Assembly (NCBI GenBank): GCA_037074615.1
Contig: CM073557.1
Span: 11,424,501 to 11,488,500 of the forward strand
Length of the DNA stretch: 64,000 bases
DNA from: Leucaena leucocephala
Lineage: Eukaryota > Streptophyta > Magnoliopsida > Fabales > Fabaceae
Direction: 5' to 3'
Positions within the stretch are counted from its first letter, which is position 1. Each line of letters begins with the position of its first letter. The notes under the pieces were generated by a model. It saw only the letters and a program-made list of their open reading frames with translations, did not search any database and had not been told where the DNA came from. A program made the translations under genes and the position numbers. This document shows positions 12,166 through 26,054 of the stretch, in pieces.

Positions 12166-12753
12166 ATATAAAAATAAAGAATTATTATGATCATAATTGT
12201 GTGCCCCCGTCTATCTAATCTAATATAATTGATTTTTATTTTATTTATATTCATACACAAAATTAATCTAGATGTATAGAATCACATTATTAGTTATGAA
12301 TATCGTTTTTCTTACAAATTATAAAGACCTAATAAAAACCTTACAAAGACGTGAAAGGTGAAATTATAAGTATTGCATATTAATTTTTCTTTTTAAAAAC
12401 ATTAAAATTTTCTCTATTATTAACTACAAATTGGTCAAATAAAAAGTATCTGATTTTTAAAAGATTTAATTAAATATTTAGATATTGCAAATAACTTTTT
12501 TCTATAGTTAATGTTCTCATTTATAATCAACCTAATAATAAGGTAACAAGCAATGCAACAACTTTTGATGCCCAATTTAATTATGTCACAGTTTGTGTTA
12601 ATGCCATTACATCTGCTGCTAATAATTGGGATATCTTTCTTAATAGTACAAATATTCTTCCCTGTTTAAATTAGATGTACAAAGATAAGGTTACACTAAA
12701 TATAAAAAAGGCTATATATTTGGCCTAACATGTAGTGGTAAAAAGAGGTCAGG
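12166..12753. other. AT-rich unassigned sequence
   Basis: No coding, RNA or element signal recognised. The last 64 bases (12690-12753) resemble 56026-56095 on the other side of nest B, in the same orientation. Confidence 0.5.
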
Positions 12754-14533
12754 CGATTTGGAGCAAGGATTGTCATCGTCAGATTGATCAAAATAAAAAT
12801 AATTGCACCCTATTAATGTAGTATAAGGTACAACCCTATCGTTCTTCTCAAGGAGCCTTTTCTATTGGAACCCTAGCAAAACGGTGATAAAACTATTGAA
12901 AACCTGAGTGAAAGTAAAATGGGTTTTGTAATATCCTTACTTTTATACATTTTAGGGACCACTGAGTAGCATTTACAATCGCTTACAAGTCTTTGGAAGT
13001 TCATTAGCTAAATCTGAAATTTTTCTTTCTCGGGCTACTGTTCATATGGTATTCTAGACTATGCAATAAACTTCGAAAACTCATAATTAATTCTATAAAA
13101 ATCAAAATGAAGTGGTTCAAAAAGATACGTGAAGCTAACATCTTGAACTTTAAGGAAAAAATAATTTCCAGACTAAATGATTAACCAATTAATACAGTTT
13201 ATTTGTCAAAATCTACTGTTCATTTGGTCAAAAATTCTAAAGATAGATTCTGGTCCCTTACTTTGGAAATTTATTTCTCTTGTTATACACATCCAAATGA
13301 ATCAATCTACCTATAAATTTAAATATCTTGATGTGTGCTACATGCTCATAAAATTTTGTAAAATAATTCGTTCATTTGCTAGGTTAAACTGAAGTTACAA
13401 CAAAACTGCTTTAGGACCTATGTTTTTACTATTTCAGTTTCCTTTCTTTCACTTCCAATAATTGTTCCAGCATGTATAAGCCATCAAATAAGCTTCTCAA
13501 TATTCATATACATCATGTACATATGCCATAATTATTACAAATAGTTTCATCACATAAATAGACACTTTACATGGCATTTACATACATAGATAATTCATAG
13601 CATATGCTAAGATTGCAATTACTTCACTTCCTTTCTTCCATTATTTAGCTCTTCTCCATGTATACCTTTTCCATCATGCTTGAACTAAATTGGTTGGTTA
13701 TGGGAGAGTGATATTCTAGGAAATCTCAGTAGCAAACATTACCACTTAAATATGCAAGATGGATGCTAATGCATGATATGTAATTTCATTCAACTTTCTT
13801 TGATTAGTGACATGCCATCATGCTACATGCTTTCACATAAAAGTGCATGGCCATGGAAAACATGTTATTCACAATAAATTCAACATCATTTATCATGTCA
13901 CAACATCATTCAAATATTGTATACATGTCAACACAAAAGCATACCATATCAAGCACATAAAGAGGTAAGTTCACTACCTTGCACTTAAGATTTCCTCTTG
14001 ATCTTTAGCACTTGCTCCCTAGCTTTCCAATCATGAAGCCTTTATGTCAATCACTTCCCAACATCTTCTTGGATGTTTCAAGGTCCTAAACACATTCATA
14101 TTCATCACATAATTCATTAGGAATCATGAACTCTAACCATGTTCAAGACTAACCTTGTTACACTCTTTATTATCATAACTTTCTCTAATCTTCACTAATC
14201 CACTTGGCTCTTGAACCAATTGATGTCTTGACTTTACCCTACACAATTTCATCTTTTGAATCCATTTATGAGCTTAGAATCATGAAATTCTAGCTCCTTT
14301 ATGGCCTGCTGTACAGAACAGAACACATGCACACAATTCTTTCAAAAGTTCTCATTTTGATTCTAATGCTTCCCATACTTGTTTCTCTACTTTATCCCAC
14401 ACAATTTTTCATTTTAAAACCATTGGAAGCATCAAAATCATGAAATTCTAATCACTGTCCATGTGAGTGAACAGTAATAGAGAAGAATTCTAAAAACTAC
14501 AATCTTAGAATTTTAATGTTTCCAATGTTCATA

Positions 14534-16401
14534 TGTTGGAAATCGTGCCCTAGGGGCCAATCATTCTCTTATGAACATTATTGATATATGAATTTATTAA
14601 TTGTGTTATCATATTATTTGCATGTTTATTGTGATGACTATCCTTGGATAATTTATGATTTTATCCTAAATGTCCCTGGTCAGTCATCTATGCGGGAGCA
14701 CAGATGAAATAAGACCAGTATGACTTTGAAGATATATAGAGATATAAATCAAAGTCATAGGCACATGTAAGAGTATAAGGTGTTGGACCGACCTGCTATG
14801 AGAGAACTGTATGGGTAACGTCATAAGCTTCTCTCATATACAAACCATGTCAATATGCCCTTTGACCTAAGATTATCATTGATTCCTACATGACAAGCGC
14901 TCAGCTTTGACCTAGTCAAAAGTCACTTTTGACCGAGTGATCATAAAGACTATGTTCGGGCTTAGTGGTTTTTCATGCGAAGGAATATGAATGGTCAAGA
15001 TGGAATTTGTCCCTCACATTCGTAGAGAGATATTACTGGGCCTCTCGATGAGTGAGTCTGAGAAATGTATGTCCATATTATAATGGAAAGATAGTTCCAT
15101 TTCTATAGTCAGACTACTCAGGGATCGAGAAAGTAATGGTCAGGAATAGGAGGATGACATTATCCATGCCTCAACTATGGCCAAAATATCGTGTGACAGA
15201 AGGGACATGATATGGTTGTATAAAAGGTTACATCGTTTAATGATTCTCATATAATTTGGGTAGTCGTTATGTCTTGCTAGAGACCGCTTGCGACTTGTGG
15301 GCTAGTATAACAAATGGCCCACTGCCAACTTTATATGGGCCTACAGGGTCGCACACAAAATAGCCCAACATGAGCTATGATGTCCAGATTAATTGAATCT
15401 AAGACATGTCCAGATTCAATGAATGATCCAGGATAGATGTATATATATTTATTTATATTTATATTTGTATATATATAAATTCGTATATATACATTATATG
15501 TAAGAGATATATGAGATTTAATTTATAAGGACAAATTAAATCTCTATCACGTTTAAATTTGAAATTCAAATTGATAGGATATCTCATATAAGAGATATTT
15601 ATAAGATATAATTTATAAGGATAAATTAAATCTCTATCACGATTGAATTTGAAATTCAAATTGATAGGATATCTCATATAAGAGATATTTATAAGATTTA
15701 ATTTATAAGGATAAATTAAATCTTTATCACATTTGAATTTGAAATTCAAATTGATATGATATCTCAAATTTGATTTATGAGAATAAATCAAATACAGTTC
15801 AGTCTTAGCTTTATTTTAAGTTAAATAAATAGGTGAATTAAATCTGTGGGATGGATTTAATATTATTTATTTAATTAGTTTCTTATCAAATTATACAATA
15901 TATGATATTGTATTAATTTCAGAATTAATATAAGATTAACTTCTAAAATCCAATTCGGTAGAAGAAAACGTAGAGTATCCTATATATCTGATATTAGGAG
16001 CTACGTTTTGCATAGAGATATACATAGAACACAGAAAGGCCAAAGGGGACTGAGCAAAGGGTTTGTAGATAAGAAACTGTCGAAATAAAGATGGAGAGGA
16101 CGAACTCTTGAGAAAGCCCTGGAGGGACAAGAGACGCTAGCACGTCGTTCGTGGTTGGAACACTGTTCGTGTGGATACCAGTAGAGGAAGCTGACCTGAG
16201 TTGTCGACTTCTTGCGATCAGAAATGGAGCACGAGCTGTGGAAAGAAGCTGTGAACGTCGTGACCAAAAGCTGTGGAAGTCGCTGAGGCACACTAAGGGT
16301 AATGCTTCTCCCCACTTGACTTAAACACATACGGTAGATCCTGGCAAGGAATGGAAACATTTTTAAATTAATTTCTGCCGCGTGTCTTCGAATTCCTTTC
16401 A
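14534..16401 (+). repeat. Solo LTR G2 nested in S2
   Basis: Begins TGTTGGAAATCGTGCCCTAG and ends CCTTTCA, with perfect TSD TCATA (14529-14533 and 16402-16406). It is 1868 bp, exactly 90 bp shorter than G1 (8089-10046), the difference being one unit of the internal 90-bp repeat. Opposite in window orientation to G1. Confidence 0.9.
15505..15767. repeat. 90-bp tandem repeat, three units (copy of 8725-9070)
   Basis: Units end at ATATCTC near 15586, 15676 and 15766 (period 90). Same unit as in G1 on the other strand, three copies rather than four. The artificial 30-residue periodic open frame across it is not a gene. Confidence 0.85.
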
Positions 16402-18705
16402 TCATAACCTTTTCAATCCTACACAAAATCATCATATAAATTCAATGGAAGCATTAAATCATTGAAATTCTATTTCATTCAATCATAAACAGTACATACC
16501 GAACAGGTTCACACTTGGCAAAGTCAAGAATATCAACTTGATTCAACAACCAATCACTTAACTAACTTGTTTAAGCTTCAATCATATGTCTCTAACTTTA
16601 ATTTCTTCTTTTCCCTTTCATCTAAGGTTTTTGGGCAGCACAACACCTTAGAGAAAATTCAACTTTTCCCCCATGAAAACCCTAAGTTCAAGCTCCCAAA
16701 TCAAATGAAAATAAGTTAGGAAAGATTGCTTACCTTTAATCTCTATTTTGCAAGAGTTTCCCCAAGGTTCATGAGGCCACAGTTTTGAACCAAATTTGAG
16801 GGGGTATTTCTAGAAAATTTCATGGAAAATCAATGGCCAAGATTACTTTGTGCACTATTTGATCTAAAGGCTCACATTTAATCGTGGATTTAACTTTTTC
16901 TAAAAAGAATAATTATGACATCATAAGGGACAACTCATGGGACACCTCATGGGGGCATGTGGCAAAATTTTCATGTAAGGAAGCCTCTGGAAAAATTCTT
17001 GTCCAATCTGGTATCAATCGGAGCAGTTTCACAACAACCGGACTGTTTTCTGTTCCTAATTTTTATTATATTCCAGGATATATATTCTGTCCTGGAAATC
17101 AATGTCTAAGATTCTCATACCATTGACATGGTTATACTGGATATTTATCTTCCATCCATCCCTTGGAAAATGACCAAAATACCCTTGGTGTCCTTTCTTG
17201 CACTATATTAACCCTAAAGGCATAATTGTCATTTCACCCCTCTTTGTACTACCTCAGGGCATATACTGGCTCAACTAATAATATTTATACCATGTGACAA
17301 ATTTTTAGCCTATCACAGATGACCAAAATGCCCTCCATCCATCACTAGTCCAATATGGGCATCTAGGGGCATTTTCATAATTTTATACTTTTTTCTGGAC
17401 ACTGGCCCCTTCTACTGATGAACTGGTACCCTAGGTTTTAGGTCTTCCTTGGTGTCATCATGGGCCTATATATGAGGTCATCTAATCTCAGTCTATCTAG
17501 GCTTACATACTTCTAAATCCCATAATCGGATCACGGGTGTTCTCAAATTGCCGTAAAAATTTACTTATATGGGAAAACTTTTTATACAGAACTCCTTCTG
17601 AGGTTCTGTCAGATCCATGACATCTGACACTATAGGGCACCCTTTCCTGTAATTCTCCCACTTATATCTGAAGTTCATGAAATCTGATAAAATTTTAGAT
17701 AACTTTCAGACTATCAGATAAATATCTACTGTTTAGAGTCCTAATAAAATTCCTGTATCATGCTAGATTAACCAGCATATCTTCCTCTATTTACTAATGG
17801 AATGTGGACTAAAATATTTTTGGGCAGTTCTAAGCCTCTTCGGCTGAACTTTCTATAATTACAATTTTACCCCTAAACTTTTTGCTTAATTATATTTAAG
17901 TCCCTTAACTTTTAGAAATTACCACTTTTGGCCTAACTTTTGTTTCTACTTTAACTTTTGGCCTCTAACATTTTCTAATTTTCGTTTAGGTCACTCTCTT
18001 TCTTCAAGACTCATTTAACCTTTATTATTTCTTCTGATCATCGTCATAATCCTTTCCAAACCTCTTTCCACTATTAGTATTATATAGATAGGGAAAAATT
18101 AGGATATGACAGGTTTTAGGTTTGATTGATTTTTGATACAATAAAATAAGGGTGCAGTAAAATAAATATTTTTGTATTTTGATTAAGATAGAAAATGAGT
18201 GGATTGTGAAAGAAATATGTTGATGAAGACTCTTGATGATGGAAACCTATCTATCCTTGCTCTTAATATGATATGGGAATTTTAAAATCACTAAGTCTTA
18301 AATAAAACCTCAATCAATCGATTGAGTCCAAAACATTAGCATTTCTTAAACTCCTTTAATAAAAACTAGTTCAAAAACCATTAATGCGATGTTAAAAACC
18401 ACTTAGCCTGTAATTAAATCAGATGATGAAAATGCCCTCAAATGATCATCGATCAATAACTATAGATTTCAAGCAATCGAATTAATTAGCAATGATCGTT
18501 AATAACATCGCAATTATCCATAAATAAAAACTAAAATATTCATATTAAAATCAAAATTCAAATAATCTAAATTGAATTATAAAATCTAATATCAGAATAA
18601 TCAATCTATATTCAATCCCTACTCATCCAATGAAAACCCTAGATACAGGAATTTCAAAACATGAAACTGGAGGACATTAAAAAAGAAAACTCCCCATATG
18701 CAGTG

Positions 18706-21700
18706 TGTCACATCCTTATTTTTAACCTCAGTTATACTCATTTGAAAGTCATTGGAACCAATTACATAGCCTTTTGCCTTGAAAACATCCATTTTCAAAA
18801 GAATTGCTCTTGGGTACTGTTCATGTTACTGTTTATTTGGTAATTCTAGAACATGTATCCAACTTTGAAAATTCATAATTAAATGAACACAAATCGAAAT
18901 GAGTTGGTTCAAATTTCTAATGAAAGCTATTTCATGAAAATTTGAGGGAAAAATATAAAACTAAGGTTCCATTGTCTCAATGAAATCAGTTTATTCGTTG
19001 AAAAACACTATTTATTTGGTAAAATCTGGAAGTTCCAGTTTCTTTGCTTAACTTCAACAAGTCATTTCTCTTTGGTTACTTGTCCAAATGAACCGTGTTA
19101 CCTATGGATGCAAAGATCTAGACGTCCTCTTTAAGCTCACAAAATTTTATAAAAGAATTCGTTCATTTGCTATATGAAATAAACCTATGAACGTTACTGC
19201 CTCTAATTACTCACTTTACCTCAATTCCATATCTTAGTTCCAACTTAGAAAAATCATAACAATTTTAATAGTTAACCAATTGAGGCGTTCTTGTTGTCTA
19301 TTTAAAGATGTTTATCTTAGATATTATCATGCCAAATTTTAAGATCAAAATCGTTGATTAAGGTATTGTAAATATCATCAAAAGGTCACAGCCTCAGAGC
19401 ACCAACACATGAACATTCAATATACATTCCAGCATATGCTTCCATAATGTCAAGCAACTCATTTGACTTATCATACATGTCTAACCATCCATGCTTACCC
19501 TCTTTCCTTGAGTAGTTCTAGCACCTATAACATGGTTATGTATATGGGAGGAATGAGATTTCATGGAAATCCCAATAGCAAGTTATACAAACCATAATAT
19601 CATGCATGATTAATTAGATGCTTAACATGTTATCATGAGATGGGAGCTACTTCATAATGGTACATAACCAAAGTCTAACATGTATATTGTCATGACATAA
19701 CTTGCAAGGAGTTGCAATAATTCATAACTCATTATCAACATGATGACACATTCTCATGCTCAATCAAACAGCACAATCACAAGCAAGCAAACAATTAAGC
19801 ATACATTAGACTATAGTTAGGTATTCTTGTTACCTCTTAGCTATCCTTCACAAATGTCAAAACCTAGCCATTACAAAGTAATATCAAGTTATAACTCAAC
19901 TTGAACACAAAACCAAGACTCGGTTTTCACTAGTTTCTATTCTTTTTCTATTTTATGTTTCATCCTTCCATCTTTCTAAAATAAATTCTCATGGTTCATT
20001 TCCTCATAATTTTTCATGTAGAATCCAAATATGAAGCTAGAATTTCCAAAATCAAATCATGTCACAAGCTGCTGTACAGAACCGAAACACACCCTTGATT
20101 TTCCAAAGATTCTCATTTTGATTCCAATGTTTCCAATACTTGTTCTCCTACTCTATCCCCACACAATTTTCCATTTTAAACTCATTGGAAGCATCAAAAT
20201 CATGAAATTCCAACATATGAACAGTGACACGTACAGTAGCAGCCATGAACACAAACTTCTAACTTCATGCATAGTTGGATTCCCAAGCTTATTTACCAAT
20301 TGATTCTAGCTTGTTTTAGCTTATCTAAACTATTCATAACATAAAACTCATATTCTAACCACATATGGACAGAACTTCCAGCAGCAACCACAAGGAAAAT
20401 ATGGCACAAAAACCCCTTAAAATCAAGAGCTAGCTTGCTAGAACAAAGCTCAAGAACAAGGGAGATTATTACCTTACTTTGTGCTCCAAGTTGTGTGCTT
20501 CCTTCTTGGTTGAATGGAAATTTTGCAAGAGTTTCCCCAGGGGTTCTCAAATCTTCCAAAACCAATCTGAAATGAGGGGTATTTATACAGAAATTTGGGT
20601 GGAAATGGATGGCCAAGATTGATTTGGTTACTATTTTGATCTAGTGGTCCATATTCATTCTTAAACCAATCTTACCCTAGAAGCCGTAGTATTTTCATCA
20701 TGCATGACATCATTAGGGCCATGTTTGGCTGGAAAAGTAAAATATACTGATAGGCAAAATTTTAGTCCAGTTTGGTACCGATCGGAGCAATTTTACAAAA
20801 ACCAGACTGTTTTATGTTCCTAATTTTTATAATATTCCAGGATATGTATTATGTCCTAGAAACCAATGTCTAGGTTCCTCATACAATTGACATTGTTAGA
20901 CTGAGTATTTATCTGTATTCATCCCTTAGGAAATGACCAAAATACCTTGGTATCCTTTCTTACACTAACCCTAAGAGCATAAGTGTCATTTCACCCCTTT
21001 TTGTACTACCTCAGGGCCTATACTGGCTCTAACTAATCATATTTATACTATATCCCACATTTTTAGCCTATCTAGAATGACAAAAATACCCTCCATCCAT
21101 CACTGGTATACCTCAGGGCCTATACTGACTCTAACTAATCATATTTATCCAAGGGCATTTTCATAATTTCGCACCTTTCCTGAGCATTGGCCCCTTCTAC
21201 TAATGAACTAGTATCATGGGTTTTGGGCCCTCCTTGGCATCATCATGGGCCTATATAGGAGGTCATCTGAGTCCATTCTATCCAGGCTTACTTACTACTA
21301 AGTTCCATAATTGGATCACGGGTATTCTCAAACTCCCGTCAAAATTCACTAATTTAGGGATAACTTTTCATACAGAGCTCCTTCCGGGGTTCTATTAGAT
21401 TTATGACATCTGATGTCATAGGGTACACCTTCCTATAACTTTTTCACTAGGGCACACCTTCCTGTAACTTTTCCACTTATACCTTAGATCCATAAGATCT
21501 GACAAAATTTCAGATAACTTTTAGACTATCAGATAAATATCCACTATCTGGAACCTATTAAAATTTATGTGTTATGCTAGATTAACCAGCATAACTTTCT
21601 CTATTTACTAATGAAATGTGGGACTGGAATACTTCCAGGCAGTTCTAAGCCTTTTCTGGTTAAACTTTTCCATAATTACATTTAAGTCTCTGACCTTTTA

Positions 21701-21921
21701 CTTAATTATATTTAAGTCCCTAAACTTTTGGAAATTACCACTTTTGGACCAACTTTTGTTTCTAACTTTTGGCCTCCAACCTTTTCTAAGTTTTGTTTAG
21801 GTCCATTTCTTTCTTCAAGACTCATTTAACCTCTATTATTTTCTCTGATCATCGTCATAATCCTTTCCAAACTCTTTCCACTATTAGTATTATACAGATA
21901 GGGAAAATTTAGGATATGACA
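18706..21921 (-). repeat. Solo LTR S3 (Tekay/chromovirus-related)
   Basis: Edges TGTCACATCCTTA...GGATATGACA with perfect TSD CAGTG (18701-18705 and 21922-21926). It is 3216 bp. Inserted in the left LTR of B; the uninterrupted target is visible at about 51815-51840. Its downstream third parallels S2 closely, including the ATACCCTGGTATCC-type tail. No internal region. Confidence 0.9.
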
Positions 21922-22110
21922 CAGTGCAGTCTATAAGCTCAAGATGTGTGATCTATCACTAAGAGACTAAAGATTTATCCTCTCATTACTCCTACTGTGC
22001 TGCAAGCACTGCTCATATATGATGCCATTAATAAAACAGAAAAATAGTGATGGAAAGATGAATGATAGAGGATATGAGTATAGGTTATGGAGAGAGCGTC
22101 GAGAGAATGT

Positions 22111-23961
22111 TCTCAGTAGCAAACGGTAACTATACAATGTATGCAACTATATGCTTGATGTTACCATATGTGTACTTAATGATCATGCTTGCATCATGAT
22201 AACATACATTCTTCCATATTACTTAATTATAACATATGGCCATAGTATAAAAAGAAACAGAGCATTACTTAATCATACATGCCTCACATCATCAAAGTAA
22301 GAAAACATCACATAAAACATCCAAGCAGTATAAGCATACAAGTAGGTAAGTCTACTACGTGGCGTGTAGCCTTTCCTTCCAGCTCTTAGCCTTGTCTCTA
22401 AGGTCCCTTATTCTGACATTCCCCTGGCTTTTTCTCTACCTTTAGCTACCTTTATTAATAGAGATATTTCTCTATTCTAACCATTAAGAGCAATCATCTA
22501 CTTTATTAGAGTAGGGACTAGATAACTTTCTTACCTTATTCCTAAGCTTTGCCCAGTCCCTCGGCTCCTGAGACTGCTCCTGGCTCTACCAGCACTCCTT
22601 CCTTCTTTTCTTTCTCTCTTTCTCTCTTATTTCTCTTCCTTTACCTTGCTAGGCCATGGTGTGCCTTGAAATGGGAGGGGAGTGGCCTATTTATACGTGA
22701 GAGGAGGTGGAATGAATGGTCCAGATTGATTCGCGATGAATGGCTCAGATTGCTTGCTTCCTCAAGAAGCTTTGCCTGCATCATCACGATGACATCACCC
22801 TCCTTGATGACTCACCACTAATGACATCATCTAGGACACCTCAAGGGATACCTTAGGGGTATATGTGGCAAAATATGGGGCCCTTGGGACACCTCACCAG
22901 CTGACTCAGCCTTTCCAGAGAGTTCCAGAGTCTTTTCCCTGAATAGATGGCCGAGATCGTGCCACGTGTCCTCTTGCTTTTTCTCCTTTTTCTCTAATCA
23001 TGCCATGTGTCCTTTGCTTTTCTTCTTTTACTGTAATCATGCCATATGGCACATTGTGAGCCCCATTTATGTCCTCTCATGATTCCAGATCACTTTACCC
23101 AGTTCTATCTTGGACCGGGTCACTTTACTTTATTGAAAAAGCACTAAAATATTATTTTAACACCTCTTGGGCCCACATTACTCTTGGGCTACGTTTTTGG
23201 GCCTTGGATTGTCATCTTCGGTTTCTAACCAAGCCCAAGCACTCTGGTGGCTCGGTTCCTAAGAAACATCCTTAGTAAATTACCATAATGCCCTCAGTTC
23301 CTCTTTAGTACTTATAGGAGCACTATTATCTTTCCATACCTTACTAGAGTATCTCTTGACCCTTGTCAGCTATCCAGATACCCTTTCTTGACTGTCTATC
23401 CTTAGTCAAATGATCATAACGCCCTTCATCTGACTCTGACTCAATAACACAACACAGTGGCATACCTTCAGTGGTATTTTCGTAATTCTTCATTTTTCTC
23501 GGTCTTTCTTAGCCCTAGCCCATATATTTATCTGAAAATATCATTGGGCCTATAAGGTGCCATTCTGGACCCTCTGTATGATCCCCTATCTTTATGGGCT
23601 CAATTCCCAATAAATTCCCCTGAGACATATTTATCGAGTATTTTAATCCATTGTAAATTCTGTAGTAAATTCTACAGAACTCTTTTTTAGGCTCTGTGAG
23701 TTTCAAAAATTCTTATATTAATTATAAGATTTTACTACCACATTTCATCTGATTCTGAGGTCTAGAGCATACCATACTAATTTTCCTTTTCTTTAGAAAT
23801 TAATATAAATCTCTCGAGACCTCACATCAGAACTCTGTGTTGTATCAAACTGATCAGCATAATCTTCTCTATTTACCAAGACCTCTGCTCAACAGGGTCT
23901 AGTAGCATCCCTTTTTTAGGCAATATACTGGGCTTCTAAGCCTAAAAATTGGGATATGACA
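22111..23961 (-). repeat. Truncated LTR S4, first copy of a tandem pair
   Basis: Starts abruptly inside an LTR (TCTCAGTAGCAAACGG, the mid-LTR CTCAGTAGCAAAC block of its relatives) right after the B LTR breaks off, and runs to a proper LTR end GGGATATGACA. Positions 22199-23961 are repeated at 23962-25821. The upstream half of the LTR is missing, so no TSD can be read. Confidence 0.75.
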
Positions 23962-25821
23962 ATAACATGCATGCTTCCATGTTACTTAATTATAACATAT
24001 GGCCATAGTATAAAAAGAAATAGAGCATTACTTAATCATACATGCCTCACAACATCAAGGTAAGAAAACATCATATAAAACTTCCAAGCAGTATAAGCAT
24101 ACAAGTAGGTAAGTCTGCTACCTGGCGTGTAGCCTTTCCTTCTAGCTCTTAGCCTTGTCTCTAAGGTCCCTTCTTTTCATATGTTAGAGCCTATACATAG
24201 CATAATAATATCTTTATTATTATCCAGTACATCTCTACTTAACTCATGCTTAACTAGGGGTGATATCCTTATTCCGACATTCCCCTGGCTTTCTCTCTAC
24301 CTTTAGCTACCTTTATTAATAGAGATATTTCTCTATTCTAACCACTAAGAGCAATCATCTACTTTATTATAGCAGGGACTAGATAACTTTCTTACCTCAT
24401 TCCTAAGTTTGCCCAGTCCCTCGGCTCCTGAGACTGCTCCTGGCTCTACCAGCACTCCTTCCTTCTTTTCTTTCTCTCTTTCTCTCTTCTTTCTCTTCCT
24501 TTACCTTGCTAGGCCATGGTGTGCCTTGAAATGGGAGGGGAGTGGCCTATTTATAGGTGAGAGGAGGTGGAATGAATGGTCCAGATTGATTCACGATGAA
24601 TGGCTCAGATTGCTTGCTTCCTCAAGAAGCTTTGCCTGCATCATCACGATGACATCACCCTCCCTGATGACTCACCACTCATGACATCATCCAAGACACC
24701 TCAAGGGACACCTTAGGGGTATATGTGGCATAATGGGGGGCCCTTGGGATACCTCACCAGCTGACTCAGCCTTTCTAGAGAGTTCCAGGGTCATTTCCCT
24801 GAATGGACGACCGAGATCGTGCCACGTGTCCTTTTGCTTTTTCTCCTTTTTCTCTAATCATGCCATGTGTCCTTTGTTTTTCTTCTTTTATTGTAATCAT
24901 TCCATGTGGTGCATTGTGGGCCCCATTTATGTCCCCTCATGCTTCCATATCACTTTACCCAGTTCTATCTTAGACCGGGTTACTTTACTTTATTAAAAAA
25001 GCACTAAAACAATATTTTAATGCCTCTTGGGCCCACATTACTCTTGGGTTACATTTTTGGGCCTTGGATTGTCATCTTGGGTTTCTAACCAAGCCTAAAT
25101 ACTCTGGTGACTTGGTTCCCAAGAAACATCCTTAGTAAATTACCAAAATGGCCTTAATATCTCTTTAGTACTTCTAGGGGCACTCTTAACTTTTCATACC
25201 TTACCAGAGTACCTCTTGACCCTAGTCAACTATCCAGATACTCTTTCTCGACTGTCTAACCTTAGTCAAATGATCATAACACCCTTCATCTGACTCTAAC
25301 TTAATGACATAATACAGTGGTATACCTTCAATGGCATTTTCGTAATTCTTCATTTTTCTCGGTCTTTTTTAGCCCTGGCCCACATACTTATCTGAAAATA
25401 TCATTGGGCCTATAAGGTGCCATTCTGGACCCTCTGTATGATCCCCTATCTTCATGGGCTCAATTCCCGAGAAATTCCCCTGAAACCTATTTATCGGATA
25501 TTTTAATCCACTGTAAATTCTGATGTAAATTCTATAGAACTCCTTTTTGGGCTCTGTCAGTTTCTGAAATTCTTATATTAATTATAGGAATTTATTGCCA
25601 TATTTCATCTGATTTTGAGGTCTAGATAATACTGTATTAATTTTTCTTCTCTTTAAAAATTAATATAAATCTTTCAGGACCTCATATAAAAACTCTGTGT
25701 TGCATCAAACTGATCAGCATAATTTTCTCTATTTACTGAGACCTCTACTCAACAGGATCTAGTTGCATCCCTTTTCCAGGCTATATACTGGGCTTCTAAG
25801 CCTAAAAATTGGGGTATGACA
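23962..25821 (-). repeat. Truncated LTR S5, second copy of the tandem pair
   Basis: Repeats 22199-23961 with high similarity and the same end (GGGGTATGACA at 25821). It starts mid-LTR directly after the CA end of S4. It carries about 97 bp near 24175-24275 that S4 lacks (the offset between copies changes from 1763 to 1860). It is followed immediately by element B internal sequence. Confidence 0.75.
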
Positions 25822-26054
25822 AGAATCCTTCCAACTAAGGTTTTCATCTAAATTGCTCATAAGCTAAAGCCTCAGACAATGTTCATCATTCACTACACAT
25901 TAAAACACTTATCACAACTGAAAACCCTCTTAAATCATGGATTAAAAGTTCCAAAGTAATCATTCAGAATCATATAATAATCCCAAATTTAATAGTAAAA
26001 ACTTAAGTGTTTCCAATTCAGTTTCCATTTCCAAAATTTCAAGTGTGACAATGG
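25822..26054 (-). mobile_element. Fragment of element B internal 3' region
   Basis: Aligns with 28510-28745 inside element A (AGAATCCTTCCAAC onward, then TTTCAAAGTAATCA and a purine-poor tail), so it is the corresponding 3' non-coding region of B. It is separated from the rest of B (46301 on) by insertion of A. Confidence 0.8.

Larger units (their letters stand above)
12927..18111 (-). repeat. Solo LTR S2 (Tekay/chromovirus-related)
   Basis: Plus-strand edges TGTAATATCCTTA...GGATATGACA, perfect TSD GGTTT at 12922-12926 and 18112-18116. After removing the nested LTR 14534-16401 it is about 3.31 kb. It shares the CTTAGGGACC-type opening, the repeated 'gcccttaacttttggtaatta' style tail and the ATTTATAG box with the LTRs of the intact element at 29020-40184. 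No internal region remains. Confidence 0.9.
12754..22110 (-). repeat. Left (3') LTR of element B, in three pieces, truncated
   Basis: Pieces 12754-12926, 18117-18705 and 21927-22110 align in order with the right LTR (51073-55935), including the CTATCGTTCTTCTCAAGGAG block and the CTCCTACTGTGCTGCAAGC region. About 946 of roughly 1482 bp remain. Two solo LTRs (S2, S3) interrupt it. It breaks off at GAGAGAATGTTC (22110), where the right LTR continues with other sequence. Confidence 0.8.

Noticed and set aside
22549..22821. Similar ORFs at 22549-22821 and 24409-24684
   Set aside because: They fall in the tandem truncated LTRs, downstream of a pyrimidine-rich stretch; non-coding repeat.
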